A stretch of 46,586 nt of DNA, from assembly GCA_964244115.1 (NCBI GenBank), contig CAXTHM010000027.1, forward strand, positions 1 to 46,586, given 5' to 3'. Below are positions 35,437 through 43,606 of the stretch, in pieces; the first letter of the stretch is position 1, and every line of letters begins with the position of its first letter. The stretch is from CADCWK01 sp964244115. GTDB lineage: Bacteria > Chloroflexota > Chloroflexia > Thermomicrobiales > UBA6265. Both the position numbers and the translations under genes were made by a program. The notes beneath the pieces are model-generated. The model did not search any database, was not told the DNA's origin, and saw only the letters and a program-made list of their open reading frames with translations.

Positions 35437-35880
35437 CTAGCCTGCGGCGCCCATACGCTCCAGCTCACCCCCAGGCGCACCGGGACCGACGGCTTCTTCG
35501 NNNNNNNNNNGGGTCGAGTCCATCCCCAGGGCGATCGACCCCTGGCTGCCTGGCCGAGAGGAGATCTGGGCCGTGACCTTGGCCCGCTCGACGTCACGCT
35601 GGGCGATCGCCATCCGGGCGCCGTGGTCGGCCAGCCCGGTCGCGATCGCGTCGTCGAGGCCGTCGCCATGCCCGGTCATCAGGACGACGCGCCCGGTCAG
35701 ATCGTGCAGCGTCGACCAGGCGCCAGCCGGGTAGGGGTTCGGCGCGATGCTCACCAGCGGGGTCGGGTCGGCCCCGTTCGGTTCACCGGGGGTCTCACCG
35801 TCGCCACCGCCGTCGGCGCCGCTGGCCGGTGGCTGACCGATAAGGCGCAGGCGGGGGCGGACGTTGTCATCGTCGGACAT
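35437..35880 (-). CDS. Degenerate SDR-like protein, N-terminal part (crosses a scaffold gap)
   Basis: After a polar 50-residue lead, the sequence LTGRVVLMTGHGDGLDDAIA and GLADHGARMAIAQRDVERAK matches the first Rossmann unit of SDRs, with the last Gly of TGxxxGxG replaced by Asp. The frame runs through the N run at 35501-35510 and ends after ELERMGAAG at a TAG. The expected continuation is found one frame over (34673-35365), so either sequence near the gap is faulty or the gene is truly frameshifted. AAGGGA precedes the ATG at 35880. Probably one gene together with the C-terminal part. Confidence 0.55.
   Translation of the reverse strand: MSDDDNVRPRLRLIGQPPASGADGGGDGETPGEPNGADPTPLVSIAPNPYPAGAWSTLHDLTGRVVLMTGHGDGLDDAIATGLADHGARMAIAQRDVERAKVTAQISSRPGSQGSIALGMDSTXXXXEEAVGPGAPGGELERMGAAG
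35501..35510. other. Scaffold gap (10 N)
   Basis: Ten undefined bases; the true length is unknown. It interrupts the SDR-like gene and probably explains at least part of its broken frame. Confidence 0.95.
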
Positions 35881-36006
35881 ACAGGGGTGGTCCCTTTGGT
35901 TCGGAGCCGTCGTCCGCGAGGGGCTCGCAGGGCCGGGGCGGACGATCGTGGGAGTGGCCAGCCTGGCCTGGTGGTTTGTCAGGGTTGATAGGCTGCCCTG
36001 GAGCCG

Positions 36007-36104
36007 TCCCCACTCCCGACCCGGGGTGACCCGTCGCGCTCCCATCGGCTGAAGCCGACCGTCGGCGGCGATGAGCTCGCTTCGCTGCCCAGGGAGGGGA
36101 GACG
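36007..36104. repeat. Hairpin repeat R6
   Basis: Begins GTCCCCACTCCCGACCCGGG and continues with GGCTGAAGCC and GAGCTCGCTTCGCTGCCCAG before AGGGAGGGGAG. It is closest to R4 at the right end of the window. It fills most of the 256-bp space between the SDR-like gene and the small membrane protein gene. Confidence 0.65.
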
Positions 36105-36136
36105 TGGCACTTTTCCCGATCAGCGTTGACAGACCA

Positions 36137-36409
36137 CTAGAAGATGATCCAGCCCAGGAAGAGCGCCAGCGCCAGCACGAACAGAACGGGGCTGGCGACG
36201 CCGGCGCCGGTCGTGAAGTAGAGCGCGAGCGCGACGATGACGAGCACGGCCAGCACGATCAGGTAGAGCATCTGCGTGCGGTTGATGATCCCCTCGGAGG
36301 GGGAGAGGTCTAGCGGGTGCTGGGGCGGGTCGATCTCGTTGCCACCGAGGACCTGTCGGCCGCGCTGGGCTCGGGCGTATCGCTGCTCGTCGGAGGGTGG
36401 TCGGGTCAT
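36137..36409 (-). CDS. Small membrane protein, 90 aa
   Basis: A polar N-terminal half (RPPSDEQRYARAQRGRQVLG, then PPQHPLDLSPSEGIINRTQ) is followed by two closely spaced hydrophobic helices (MLYLIVLAVLVIVALALYF and SPVLFVLALALFLGWIIF) joined by a short TTGAGVA turn. It is probably a helical hairpin with both ends in the cytoplasm. No family recognised. The ATG at 36409 has only a weak purine-rich site upstream, so the start is less certain; the frame is open further up. Confidence 0.65.
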   Translation of the reverse strand: MTRPPSDEQRYARAQRGRQVLGGNEIDPPQHPLDLSPSEGIINRTQMLYLIVLAVLVIVALALYFTTGAGVASPVLFVLALALFLGWIIF

Positions 36410-36606
36410 GCCGGCTTCGCTTTCTCTGATGGGTCGGGCGCCCGTCGGTGAGCGGCGGATCCTGTCCGGGCCATTCTGCCCAGTGTCGCACGTCCCCGGC
36501 CGCAGGGTCGCTCGGCGACCTGACGCGCCCGTGAGCATGGTCACAGACCCAGATACCGAATCCGAATAAACGGTCGGTAGACTCGTGGCCCCTGGGTGGC
36601 GGAGCA

Positions 36607-36712
36607 GACCTCTCCCCCCAGCGCAGCGAGACCCCTCTCCGGCTCACCTACTCGCTCACTCGCTGAAGCGGCTCTCGCTACGCTGCGGCTCGCAGGTGCC
36701 CAGAGAGGGGAG
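36607..36712. repeat. Hairpin repeat R3
   Basis: GACCTCTCCCCCCAGCGCAG, ACCCCTCTCCGGCTCACCT, CGCTGAAGCGGCTCTCGCTA and GCAGGTGCCCAGAGAGGGG occur in the same order as in R1, with an extra CAGCGCAGCGAGA segment at the left. Confidence 0.8.
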
Positions 36713-36974
36713 CACCATGCACTTGCGGTCACGCACGAAGCTTCAACCCGGATTCCGTGTGAATCGGTCCGCGATGGGCGCGGCGAGGTGGAGATGCGGC
36801 ACCGGTCCGCTCGCTCGCACGTCGGGGGCCAGGTCCAGGGGCCGTTGATGGCCGGCTCCCCTGATCCGGAACGATCCCGTCCGGCGACGCTTCCCGTGAT
36901 AGCCGTCGTGACCCGGTGGAATCGGGGTGCCACAGCGGCTCTGCGTGAGGTGCATGGGTTCGCTGGGCGGCGCT

Positions 36975-37060
36975 GATCCCCGCTCTGGCCACCTGTCAGC
37001 CGCAGCGTAGCGAGAGCCGCTTCCGGTAGGGGAGCGACCAGGTGAGCGGGGTCGGGGGGA
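36975..37060. repeat. Hairpin repeat R7 (reverse orientation)
   Basis: The minus strand reads CCGGAAGCGGCTCTCGCTAC, then GCTGCGGCTGACAGGTGGCC and AGAGCGGGG, matching the right half of R3. It lies just downstream of the NDUFA9-like gene end. Confidence 0.65.
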
Positions 37061-37100
37061 CGGTGGCTCCGCCACCCGGGCGCCCCCGGTTCGATCCGCT

Positions 37101-38087
37101 TCAGTCGGGTGGGCGGTTGCGGGCGCCCTTCTTCAGGTAGCCGAGCCCGTCCTCGAGCGCGGTCGGCGGCCGGCCCAGCAAGTCCCCGGTGGCATTGTGG
37201 TCCGTCGTGTTGTCGGACTTGAGCATCCGGAGCTGCTCGCCGGTCACGGGCGGGCGGAGGGCGCGTGGCAAGGGCTTCGAGAGCCGGACGACCAGCGAGA
37301 TCAGCGGGACCGGGACCCTGATCCGGGGGTGGTGCTTGCCCAGCTCGTTGCCGATCGCGTCCAGCATCTGCTCGAAGGTGTAGATCTTCGCGCCGCCCAG
37401 TTCGTAGGTCTGGCCGAACCGCGCCGGATCGCCGACCGCCCCGGCGAAGACCTCGGCGACCTCGGCGACGGCGGCCGGCATGAAGCGACTCTGGCCGTCG
37501 CCGACGACGGGCGTGACCGGGAACCTGACCAGGAGGGCGAGTGGGTTGATGAAGCCGTCGCCCGGACCGAAGATCACGGACGGCCGGAAGATCGTCCACG
37601 GGAGCGAGCTGGACCGGACGGCCGCTTCGGCCTGGGCCTTGGCCCGCATGTACGGGAAGGCCGGGTCGTCCGTGGCTCCCATCGCGCTCATCTGGATGAA
37701 ATGGGCGACCCCGGCCCGCTCGGCCTCGGCAAGGACGTTGACGGTCCCGTGGTGGATGATCGCGTCGAAGCTGCCGGAGCTCGTCTCCTCGATGATCCCG
37801 ACCAGGTGGATGACGGTGTGACAGCCGTCCATGGCGCCACGAAGCGTCTCCGGCCGGGTGACGTCGCCGGCGACCAGTTCGACGTTCGGGCGCCGCAGGT
37901 GCTCGCTCTTCGCCGGATCGCGGACGAGCAGCCGGACGGCGCGGTCGCCGAGCGCCGCCCGCAGGTTGCTGCCGACGAAGCCGGTCCCGCCGGTCAGGAA
38001 GATCCGGCCCTCGCGATGGGCGGTGGGTGTCCCGTCGGGCGTCGCACGGACATCGGAAAGTTCGCCGTCTGGGCGATCGCTGCTCAT
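37101..38087 (-). CDS. NAD(P)-binding protein, complex I NDUFA9-like atypical SDR
   Basis: The 328-aa protein has GGTGFVGSNLR as cofactor motif, ELVAGDVTRPETL, VIHLVGIIEE, and YMRAKAQAEAAVR, where YxxxK would sit, then WTIFRPSVIFGPGDGFINPL. This order is characteristic of the NDUFA9 and NmrA-like group, which binds NADPH and often serves in assembly or quinone-linked steps rather than in sugar metabolism. GGGGAG precedes the ATG. It is 34 bp downstream of a Crp/Fnr regulator gene in the same direction, so the two may be one transcript. Substrate unknown. Confidence 0.85.
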   Translation of the reverse strand: MSSDRPDGELSDVRATPDGTPTAHREGRIFLTGGTGFVGSNLRAALGDRAVRLLVRDPAKSEHLRRPNVELVAGDVTRPETLRGAMDGCHTVIHLVGIIEETSSGSFDAIIHHGTVNVLAEAERAGVAHFIQMSAMGATDDPAFPYMRAKAQAEAAVRSSSLPWTIFRPSVIFGPGDGFINPLALLVRFPVTPVVGDGQSRFMPAAVAEVAEVFAGAVGDPARFGQTYELGGAKIYTFEQMLDAIGNELGKHHPRIRVPVPLISLVVRLSKPLPRALRPPVTGEQLRMLKSDNTTDHNATGDLLGRPPTALEDGLGYLKKGARNRPPD

Positions 38088-38121
38088 GCCGTCTCCCCGG
38101 AACGCACCGCTCAGGGTGCCG

Positions 38122-38973
38122 TCAGACCCCGGCCGTTCCGGTCGCCGGCTCGGCGGGGCTGCTCACCGAAGCGTACCCCTGGAGACGGCCGACATCCACC
38201 GCGAGGATGTTGCGCCCGAGCGATCGGACCACCCCGTCCCGCTGGAGATCCAGCAACTTGCGGGTGACGGTGACGCGATTGGAGCCGATCATGTTGGCCA
38301 GGCCCTGATGGGTCAACGGGAGGGTGATCTCCTGGAGACCCCCGCCCGCGGGGCGGCCGAACTTCGCGGCCAGGTTTAGCAGCGTGACCGACAGGCGAAC
38401 CGACGTGTCCCGGACGAGGAGGTGCTCGATCAGCGTCTGGAGTTCGGTCAGCCGCCGGGTCATCCCCGCGACGACCGCCGAGGCGAGCTCGGGGGAGTCC
38501 GCGATCAGGTTGGCGAGGTCCCCCGACTCGACGATGGACAGCGTCGAGGCGACGATCGCCTCCGCGGTCGTCCCGGTCGCCAGGCCGTCGGAGCTGTCCT
38601 CCTGGGCGAAGATGGTGTTGGGGCCGAGCAGCCCGACGTTGATCGAGCGCCCGTCCGAAAGGGTCTTGTAGAGCCGGATGCACCCCGACCGGATGATGTA
38701 GACCAGCCCCTCGCCGGTGGCCGGTGTGAAGACCTCATCGCCCCGGTTGTAGGAGACGGTCGCCGGTCGCTGCTGCTGGACCCGGCCGCCCGTCACGGGT
38801 GGCGGCGCGGCGCGGGTGCGGTCCCGGCCCGGTGAGCGCTGGGGGCGCCCGTCCGGGGGGACCGAGACCAGCGCCGGGCTGGACGTCGCCGACAGGCTGT
38901 CCCGGCGGCGAGTCGGCGGTGCCGGCTCGGGATTCGCCGGGCTCGTCGAAGCATTCCGGACGGCAGCCTTCAT
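38122..38973 (-). CDS. Crp/Fnr family transcriptional regulator
   Basis: The 283-aa regulator has a cyclic-nucleotide-type sensor barrel (VSYNRGDEVFTPATGEGLVY, RSGCIRLYKTLSDGRSINVG), a long dimer helix (LIEHLLVRDTSVRLSVTLL) and a winged helix (LTHQGLANMIGSNRVTVTRKL, DGVVRSLGRNILAVD). The usual cAMP-contact arginine and serine pattern is not clear, and no Fe-S Cys cluster is seen, so the signal is unknown. About 70 N-terminal residues rich in Pro, Ser and Arg precede the barrel. The ATG at 38973 is chosen because GGGAG lies six bases before it; the tail could be shorter if translation starts later. Confidence 0.88.
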   Translation of the reverse strand: MKAAVRNASTSPANPEPAPPTRRRDSLSATSSPALVSVPPDGRPQRSPGRDRTRAAPPPVTGGRVQQQRPATVSYNRGDEVFTPATGEGLVYIIRSGCIRLYKTLSDGRSINVGLLGPNTIFAQEDSSDGLATGTTAEAIVASTLSIVESGDLANLIADSPELASAVVAGMTRRLTELQTLIEHLLVRDTSVRLSVTLLNLAAKFGRPAGGGLQEITLPLTHQGLANMIGSNRVTVTRKLLDLQRDGVVRSLGRNILAVDVGRLQGYASVSSPAEPATGTAGV

Positions 38974-39512
38974 CGTGAACTCCCTGCGGCGGACTTCCGG
39001 CGTCCGCCTCTGCCAAGCGGCGAGACATCGCATGATGTCGGTCGGCCATCCGGACGACCGGTCAGTGGTGATCCCTCCACGTTCGCCCCTCCTCCGGGAC
39101 ACGCGCCCGAGGTTCCCGGGCCGGCGTCCGCCCCGTCGTCGCGGACCCTCACCACCGGTCCCGCGACCCGCGGAACGACTGGAAGCCGGAGCCATGTGGC
39201 GAGGACGGCCCGCCAGCCAGCATCGTGCGGTCTGCCCGCCGCCGATCAGGGACGCGATCGAGCGATCAGTCGCGGGATCGGGCGGGCGATCCGCTGACCG
39301 ATCGTCTGGTGACCAATCCGGGACGCTGGGCTGTCTCGGATCGGACGGGACACCTCTGGTAGCTACTACGTTACCGGATGGGCGGTTGGATCAACGGCCC
39401 GGCAAGCCGATTCGCCCTGCCCGGCGTCGGACAGGGCGTTCCTCGTTCCGTGTGAGCACGTCGTGAGACGAAGACCGGCGAAGACCTACGACGGCATCGA
39501 CGGCGGATGACC
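38974..39512. other. 539-bp gap between M20 peptidase and Crp/Fnr genes
   Basis: It carries the promoter region of the Crp/Fnr gene. Around 39255-39310 there is a run of GATC-containing words and near 39359 the sequence GGTAGCTACTACGTTACCGG, neither assignable. No gene on either strand is convincing. Confidence 0.5.
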
Positions 39513-40829
39513 CTACGATGTCTCCCCGTCGATGCCGCACCAGGCCGCGATGCTCAGGGCGATCGTCCTGGTCGCCGTCATCAGCGCGTCGATATCCATG
39601 CGCTCATCGGTCTGGTGCGCCAGCGCGACGTCCCCGGCACCGTAGACGACGCAGGGCATGTCGGCGATCTGGAGGAAATGCCGGGCATCGGTGCCGTACG
39701 TCACGCCCTCGATCGCGATCGGCGCCCCTGTCGCGGCCCGGTGTGCGTCGCCGACGACGCCGACCAGGGGGTCGTCCGGCTGGATCTCGCCGGCCGTGAA
39801 CTGCCCGGTGATCCACTCCACCACCGGCTGATGGTCCTTCAGCCAGGGGTGACCGTCGGAGATCCGTCGGACCTCGGCGACGAACTCCGCCTGGGTATCG
39901 GCGAGCGTCTCCCCGGGGACGAGTCCCCCGCGTCCCTCGGCGACCAGCCACTCGGGGACCGACGATGGCCATGACCCCGCCCGGAGCGTCCCGATGTTCA
40001 GGGGGACCCGGTTGGCGATCGGCTGGTAGAGCGGGTGGGTGATGGCGGCGTTGCGCCGGGACTCGAAGGCGAGCAACCCGGCGTGGAGGAAGCTGAACGC
40101 CTCGATCGCGCTGACCCCCTCGTCGCGGGCGGCGGCGTGGGCGGCGAGCCCCTCGATGGTGATCCGGAAGACGAAGGAGCCCCCGGTCGCGGCGACGAGG
40201 CGGAGCCGCGTCGGTTCGGTGATGATCGCGCCATCGGCCCGGTACGGTCGGAGAAGCGTCGCGACAGTGCCCGCGCCGCCGTCCTCCTCGGAGATGACGC
40301 TCTCGATCGAGACATCGCCGCGGGGCGTGATCCCCGCCGCGCGGAGCGCCCGGACGGCGACGAGGTTGGTCGCCAGGCCGCCCTTCATGTCGAGGCTGCC
40401 GCGCCCCCAGACCTGCCCGCCGGCGTAGTCGCCCGAGAACGGCGGGTGCGTCCAGCGCTCCGGGTCGCCGGGCTCCACCGTATCGATGTGCGAGTTCAGG
40501 ATCAGCGAGCGTCCGCCGCCGCTGCCGCGCAGCGTCCCGACGACGTTGGGCCGACCGGCCCAGGAGCCGGACTCCGGCAGGCCGACCGCCTCGAGGTGCG
40601 GCGCCATCGATTCCGGGTCCGGTTCCCAGACATCGACCTCCAGGCCGAGATCGGCCATGTGGCGGGCGACGACCCGCTGGACCGCGCCCTCCTCCCCCGT
40701 CAGGCTCGGGACCCGGACGAGGTCCTGGAGGGTCGCAATCAGGACCTCGCGCAGACCATCCACCGACGCGAGGATGCGGTCGACCATGACCGGGTCGAGG
40801 GGATGGTCGGGTCTCGGTGAGACGGTCAT
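39513..40829 (-). CDS. M20 family metallopeptidase (ArgE/DapE type)
   Basis: The 438-aa zinc hydrolase has the first metal motif in LILNSHIDTVEPGD (His-x-Asp), the bridging Asp in GRGSLDMKGG, the catalytic Glu pair in VISEEDGG, a further ligand in IITEPT and the last His near ALAHQTDERM. It contains the inserted lid domain between. Such enzymes remove acyl or amino groups from N-acylated amino acids or short peptides in the cytoplasm; DapE and ArgE are relatives, but a catabolic deacylase is equally possible. The ATG at 40829 is preceded by AGGGAGAG. The 10-N gap begins 17 bases upstream, so the promoter is partly missing. Confidence 0.9.
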   Translation of the reverse strand: MTVSPRPDHPLDPVMVDRILASVDGLREVLIATLQDLVRVPSLTGEEGAVQRVVARHMADLGLEVDVWEPDPESMAPHLEAVGLPESGSWAGRPNVVGTLRGSGGGRSLILNSHIDTVEPGDPERWTHPPFSGDYAGGQVWGRGSLDMKGGLATNLVAVRALRAAGITPRGDVSIESVISEEDGGAGTVATLLRPYRADGAIITEPTRLRLVAATGGSFVFRITIEGLAAHAAARDEGVSAIEAFSFLHAGLLAFESRRNAAITHPLYQPIANRVPLNIGTLRAGSWPSSVPEWLVAEGRGGLVPGETLADTQAEFVAEVRRISDGHPWLKDHQPVVEWITGQFTAGEIQPDDPLVGVVGDAHRAATGAPIAIEGVTYGTDARHFLQIADMPCVVYGAGDVALAHQTDERMDIDALMTATRTIALSIAAWCGIDGETS

Positions 40830-41238
40830 GGCTGGCGCTCTCCCTNNNNNNNNNNGGGCTCGCGGGCACCGTCCTGACGCCCGAGCTCGCGCTCTCCCTC
40901 GGCCGGGCCCGGTGCCGGCGTGCTGTCGGATTCGGTCTGGACGGTAGTGCCGTCGCGGGATCATAGCCGCTTTCGGGCTTCGACCGGACCCTCGCCCTGT
41001 TGTCCGGTGACGATCCGGGAATCCGTCGGCGAAGCGGCCACCGGTCCGACGGCCGTGGAGCGGGCAGGGCCAGGGAGCTGTTCACGTCAATAGTCAGGTA
41101 TAGTCCGTCAAACGCCGCTGATCGCGTATGACCCGACCCGACCCGACGCGTCCGTCATCTGCTCGCGATCCCTTCATGCCGCGCGGTTCGGCGCCACACA
41201 TGGTCAGCCGACTAGACATGACCAAAGCGAGGGACCCC
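40830..41238. other. Divergent promoter region, M20 peptidase and MFS genes
   Basis: The 409 bp contain the scaffold gap and, at 41099-41104, TATAGT, a fair -10 box for the MFS gene; no matching -35 box at normal spacing. Nothing else coding is supported. Confidence 0.45.
40846..40855. other. Scaffold gap (10 N)
   Basis: Undefined bases of unknown true length. GCGCTCTCCCT ends exactly at the gap (40835-40845) and occurs again at 40889-40899, so a short repeat may have hindered assembly. Confidence 0.95.
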
Positions 41239-42552
41239 GTGAGCCCGCCCGCCGCCTCGCCCGCTTCCGCCCCGGAGACCGCACCCAGCGTCGACAGCCG
41301 GGACTTCCGGTTGTTCTTCGGCGGTCAGTTGATCTCCAACCTGGGCAACTCGATCACCGATTTCGCGTTGCCGCTCCTCGTCTATCAGATCACCGGCTCC
41401 CAACTGGGCCTGGGCCTGGCATTCGCGATCCGGATGCTGCCCTTCCTGCTGTTCAGCCTGCACATCGGCGCATGGGTGGACCGGCTCGACCGCAAGAAGC
41501 TGATGGTCGTCTCGGACGTGTTGAACGCCGCGCTGCTGCTGCCGATCCCGATCCTCGGTCTGGCCGGCATCCTCCCGGTCGAGTTGATCTTCGTCTTTCT
41601 CTTCCTGTCCAGCACGATCAGCATCGTCTTCGACACCGGGCAATTCGCCGCGGTCTACAGCCTCGTCGACGAGCGCGACCTCGTCCGGGCCAACGGCCGG
41701 CTGCGGGCGAACTTCCAGATCACCAGCGTCGCCGGTGCGCCGATCGTCGGTGGGCTGATCTGGCTGGGTGTCCGGTTGGAGACCGTGCTGCTTATCGACG
41801 CGGTCTCGTTCCTCGTCTCGGCTGCCGCGCTGCTGATGGTCCGGCGCTCGTTCAACCCGCCGCCCGATGACGAGCCGACCCCGGTCGCGACGATCATGTC
41901 CGACATCCGCGAGGGGCTGCGGTTCGTGGTCGGCAACCCGCTGATGCGGGCGACGATCGCGATGGCGACGCTGATCAACCTGACGACCACCGTGGTCCCG
42001 GCGACGATCATCGCCTTCGGGACCGAGCGGCTGGGCGCGTCCGAGTTCGAGCTCTCGATCCTGACCGCGTTCGGCGCGGCCGGGGCGATCGCCCTCGCCC
42101 TCAGCGCCGCGCCGCTCCGCGAGCGGTTCTCGTTCTCGGCGGTGACATTCTGGGCCGTCGTCGCGGCGGGGGCCCTGGTCGTCGGGTTGGCGCTGAGCAC
42201 CAGCCTCTGGGTGGCGATGCCGCTCTGGGGGCTGGCCTTCGGGATGACGATCCTGTTCAACGTCTGCCTCGGCAGCCTCTGGCAGCAGACGACCCCGCCC
42301 CGGATGATGGGCCGGGTGATGGCGACGATCCAGGTCCTGAGCCTGTCCGTGATCCCGATCGGCGCCTTCGGGGGCAGCTGGATCGCCGACCGGACCGACG
42401 CGATCGACCGGGTCTACCTGTTCTCGGGGCTGTCGATGATCGTGATCGGGATCGTCTTCTTCCTGACCACCGCCCTGCGCCACCCGACCCGGTACGTCCC
42501 CGAGGCCGCGCCGATGCGGACGTTGACGCCGTCGACCGAGGCTGCCGATTAG
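41239..42552 (+). CDS. MFS transporter, EntS-like exporter family
   Basis: The 437-aa protein has twelve likely helices. RLFFGGQLISNLGNSITDFA and IGAWVDRLDRKKLMVVSD give the usual first two helices and the A-loop motif of MFS_3 transporters. The second half repeats this with APLRERFSFSAVTF, and near the end TTPPRMMGRVMATIQVLS is found, typical of this group. Members export siderophores, macrolides or other small compounds. The GTG at 41239 is preferred because GAGGG lies five bases before it; the open frame reaches back to 41128 but that extension is polar and lacks a start signal. It has no partner genes. Confidence 0.87.
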   Translation: MSPPAASPASAPETAPSVDSRDFRLFFGGQLISNLGNSITDFALPLLVYQITGSQLGLGLAFAIRMLPFLLFSLHIGAWVDRLDRKKLMVVSDVLNAALLLPIPILGLAGILPVELIFVFLFLSSTISIVFDTGQFAAVYSLVDERDLVRANGRLRANFQITSVAGAPIVGGLIWLGVRLETVLLIDAVSFLVSAAALLMVRRSFNPPPDDEPTPVATIMSDIREGLRFVVGNPLMRATIAMATLINLTTTVVPATIIAFGTERLGASEFELSILTAFGAAGAIALALSAAPLRERFSFSAVTFWAVVAAGALVVGLALSTSLWVAMPLWGLAFGMTILFNVCLGSLWQQTTPPRMMGRVMATIQVLSLSVIPIGAFGGSWIADRTDAIDRVYLFSGLSMIVIGIVFFLTTALRHPTRYVPEAAPMRTLTPSTEAAD

Positions 42553-43057
42553 GGTGGATCTCTTGGTCCTTGTCGGTCGCGAGCCCCACCCGCCGGTCCC
42601 CTCCCCATCCGCCTCCGTCACCTGCGGGCGAGTCCGTCTGGACCGGATGGAGAGGGGGAGGCCGCTCCACCGTCAATCTCCATGAGCCCCGCTATAAGGT
42701 GGCTCCGCCTCTCCGGGTTTCAGGTGAAGTGGCGAACTACAGCACCGCGCACAGGGGTGACGGCGTTCTCCCCCTCTCCATCCGGTTCCAGCCACCGACC
42801 AGTTTCGCGAGACGCATCTGGAATCGAGGTGGGGAGGGGGCCGGGGGTAGGGCTTGCCGCTCGCGAGCGACCTGCTCAATGACAACCGCTGTACATGGAG
42901 AGCGCTGCCTCCCTTTCCGGGCATTTGCGGAGCCGAGGCCGCATAGGGCGCGAGCAACGTCGGTTCACCCCGGCCGGGGGAGCGGTCCGCTCAGCCGCCC
43001 GAGCGCTCCGATGGCGATCCGCTCTCACTCGGAGAGCTGACAGGAGGACGAGCCCGG
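42553..43057. other. 505-bp gap rich in inverted repeats
   Basis: It contains an 18-bp perfect inverted repeat (42643-42660 and 42768-42785), a second pairing between CCCCTCTCC-type and GGGGAGGGG-type strings near 42770 and 42830, and pieces resembling the hairpin repeats. No gene is supported. Confidence 0.55.
42643..42785. repeat. 143-bp element with 18-bp terminal inverted repeats
   Basis: CCGGATGGAGAGGGGGAG at 42643-42660 is the exact complement of CTCCCCCTCTCCATCCGG at 42768-42785. The 107 bp between hold TAAGGTGGCTCCGCCTCTCC and have no coding character. It looks like a small non-autonomous element or a strong RNA stem. Confidence 0.6.
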
Positions 43058-43606
43058 TCATACCCCGGTCGACTGATCTCTCCAGGCTTGCGTTGAGCGG
43101 TCCGGATGCGTCTGGGACAGCCGGACGAGGTCGCGCCGCATCCCGGCCTGCTGGAAGGCGTTCCACTGCTCGACGAACTGCCGGTGGATTCCCGTTCGCC
43201 GCAACCGTTCGCGGTCGGCGTAGCGGGCCAGCCCGGCGGCGATCGCTTCGGCCTCCGGGGCGCGGTCGGCCTTCTTTACGGTCCGGGCCTGGCGGTCGGC
43301 TTCGGCGTCGATCAGATCGAGGCGGACATCGAGGTCGTGCAGGTCGCCGAGGGTCTGTTGGAGGGCTTTGACCCGGTCGGTCTGGCGGTCGCCGTCCTCC
43401 TCGAAGACGGAGCCGAAGAGTTCCAGGGTGTACCGGAGGCGCTTCAGCGAGATCCGGAGGGCGTGGGTCGGCTCGACGGCTTCCGGGCGGTGGATGATCG
43501 GGCGGTAGCTGTAGACCTCGGCGATCCGGACGGCGAGGATCCGGCGGGCGGCATCGTCGAGCGAACGGTTCGGCTTGATGCCGATCACGGGCCAGGCGCT
43601 GCTCAT
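43058..43606 (-). CDS. CHAD domain, second half (separate gene)
   Basis: The 182-aa protein carries the C-terminal half-signature of the CHAD domain: EPTHALRISLKRLRYTLELF, with H48, R51, K55, R56, R58 and Y59, followed by DRVKALQQTLGDLHDLDVRL, the standard second helical bundle. CHAD proteins bind inorganic polyphosphate through such rows of His, Arg and Lys. Normally both bundles are in one chain; here the first is encoded by the overlapping upstream gene. The ATG at 43606 overlaps that gene's TGA as ATGA and has its own AAGGAG eight bases upstream, so it is likely made as a distinct polypeptide. Confidence 0.85.
   Translation of the reverse strand: MSSAWPVIGIKPNRSLDDAARRILAVRIAEVYSYRPIIHRPEAVEPTHALRISLKRLRYTLELFGSVFEEDGDRQTDRVKALQQTLGDLHDLDVRLDLIDAEADRQARTVKKADRAPEAEAIAAGLARYADRERLRRTGIHRQFVEQWNAFQQAGMRRDLVRLSQTHPDRSTQAWRDQSTGV

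Larger units (their letters stand above)
36410..37100. other. 691-bp gap with two hairpin repeats
   Basis: Holds R3 (36607-36712, forward) and R7 (about 36975-37060, reverse), which face each other. The sequence between them (36713-36974) has no recognisable gene on either strand. Confidence 0.6.

Noticed and set aside
35437..35440. Programmed frameshift joining the two halves of the SDR-like gene
   Set aside because: No slippery heptamer or downstream stem is evident, and a scaffold gap of unknown length lies within 65 bases, so an assembly fault or true mutation is simpler.
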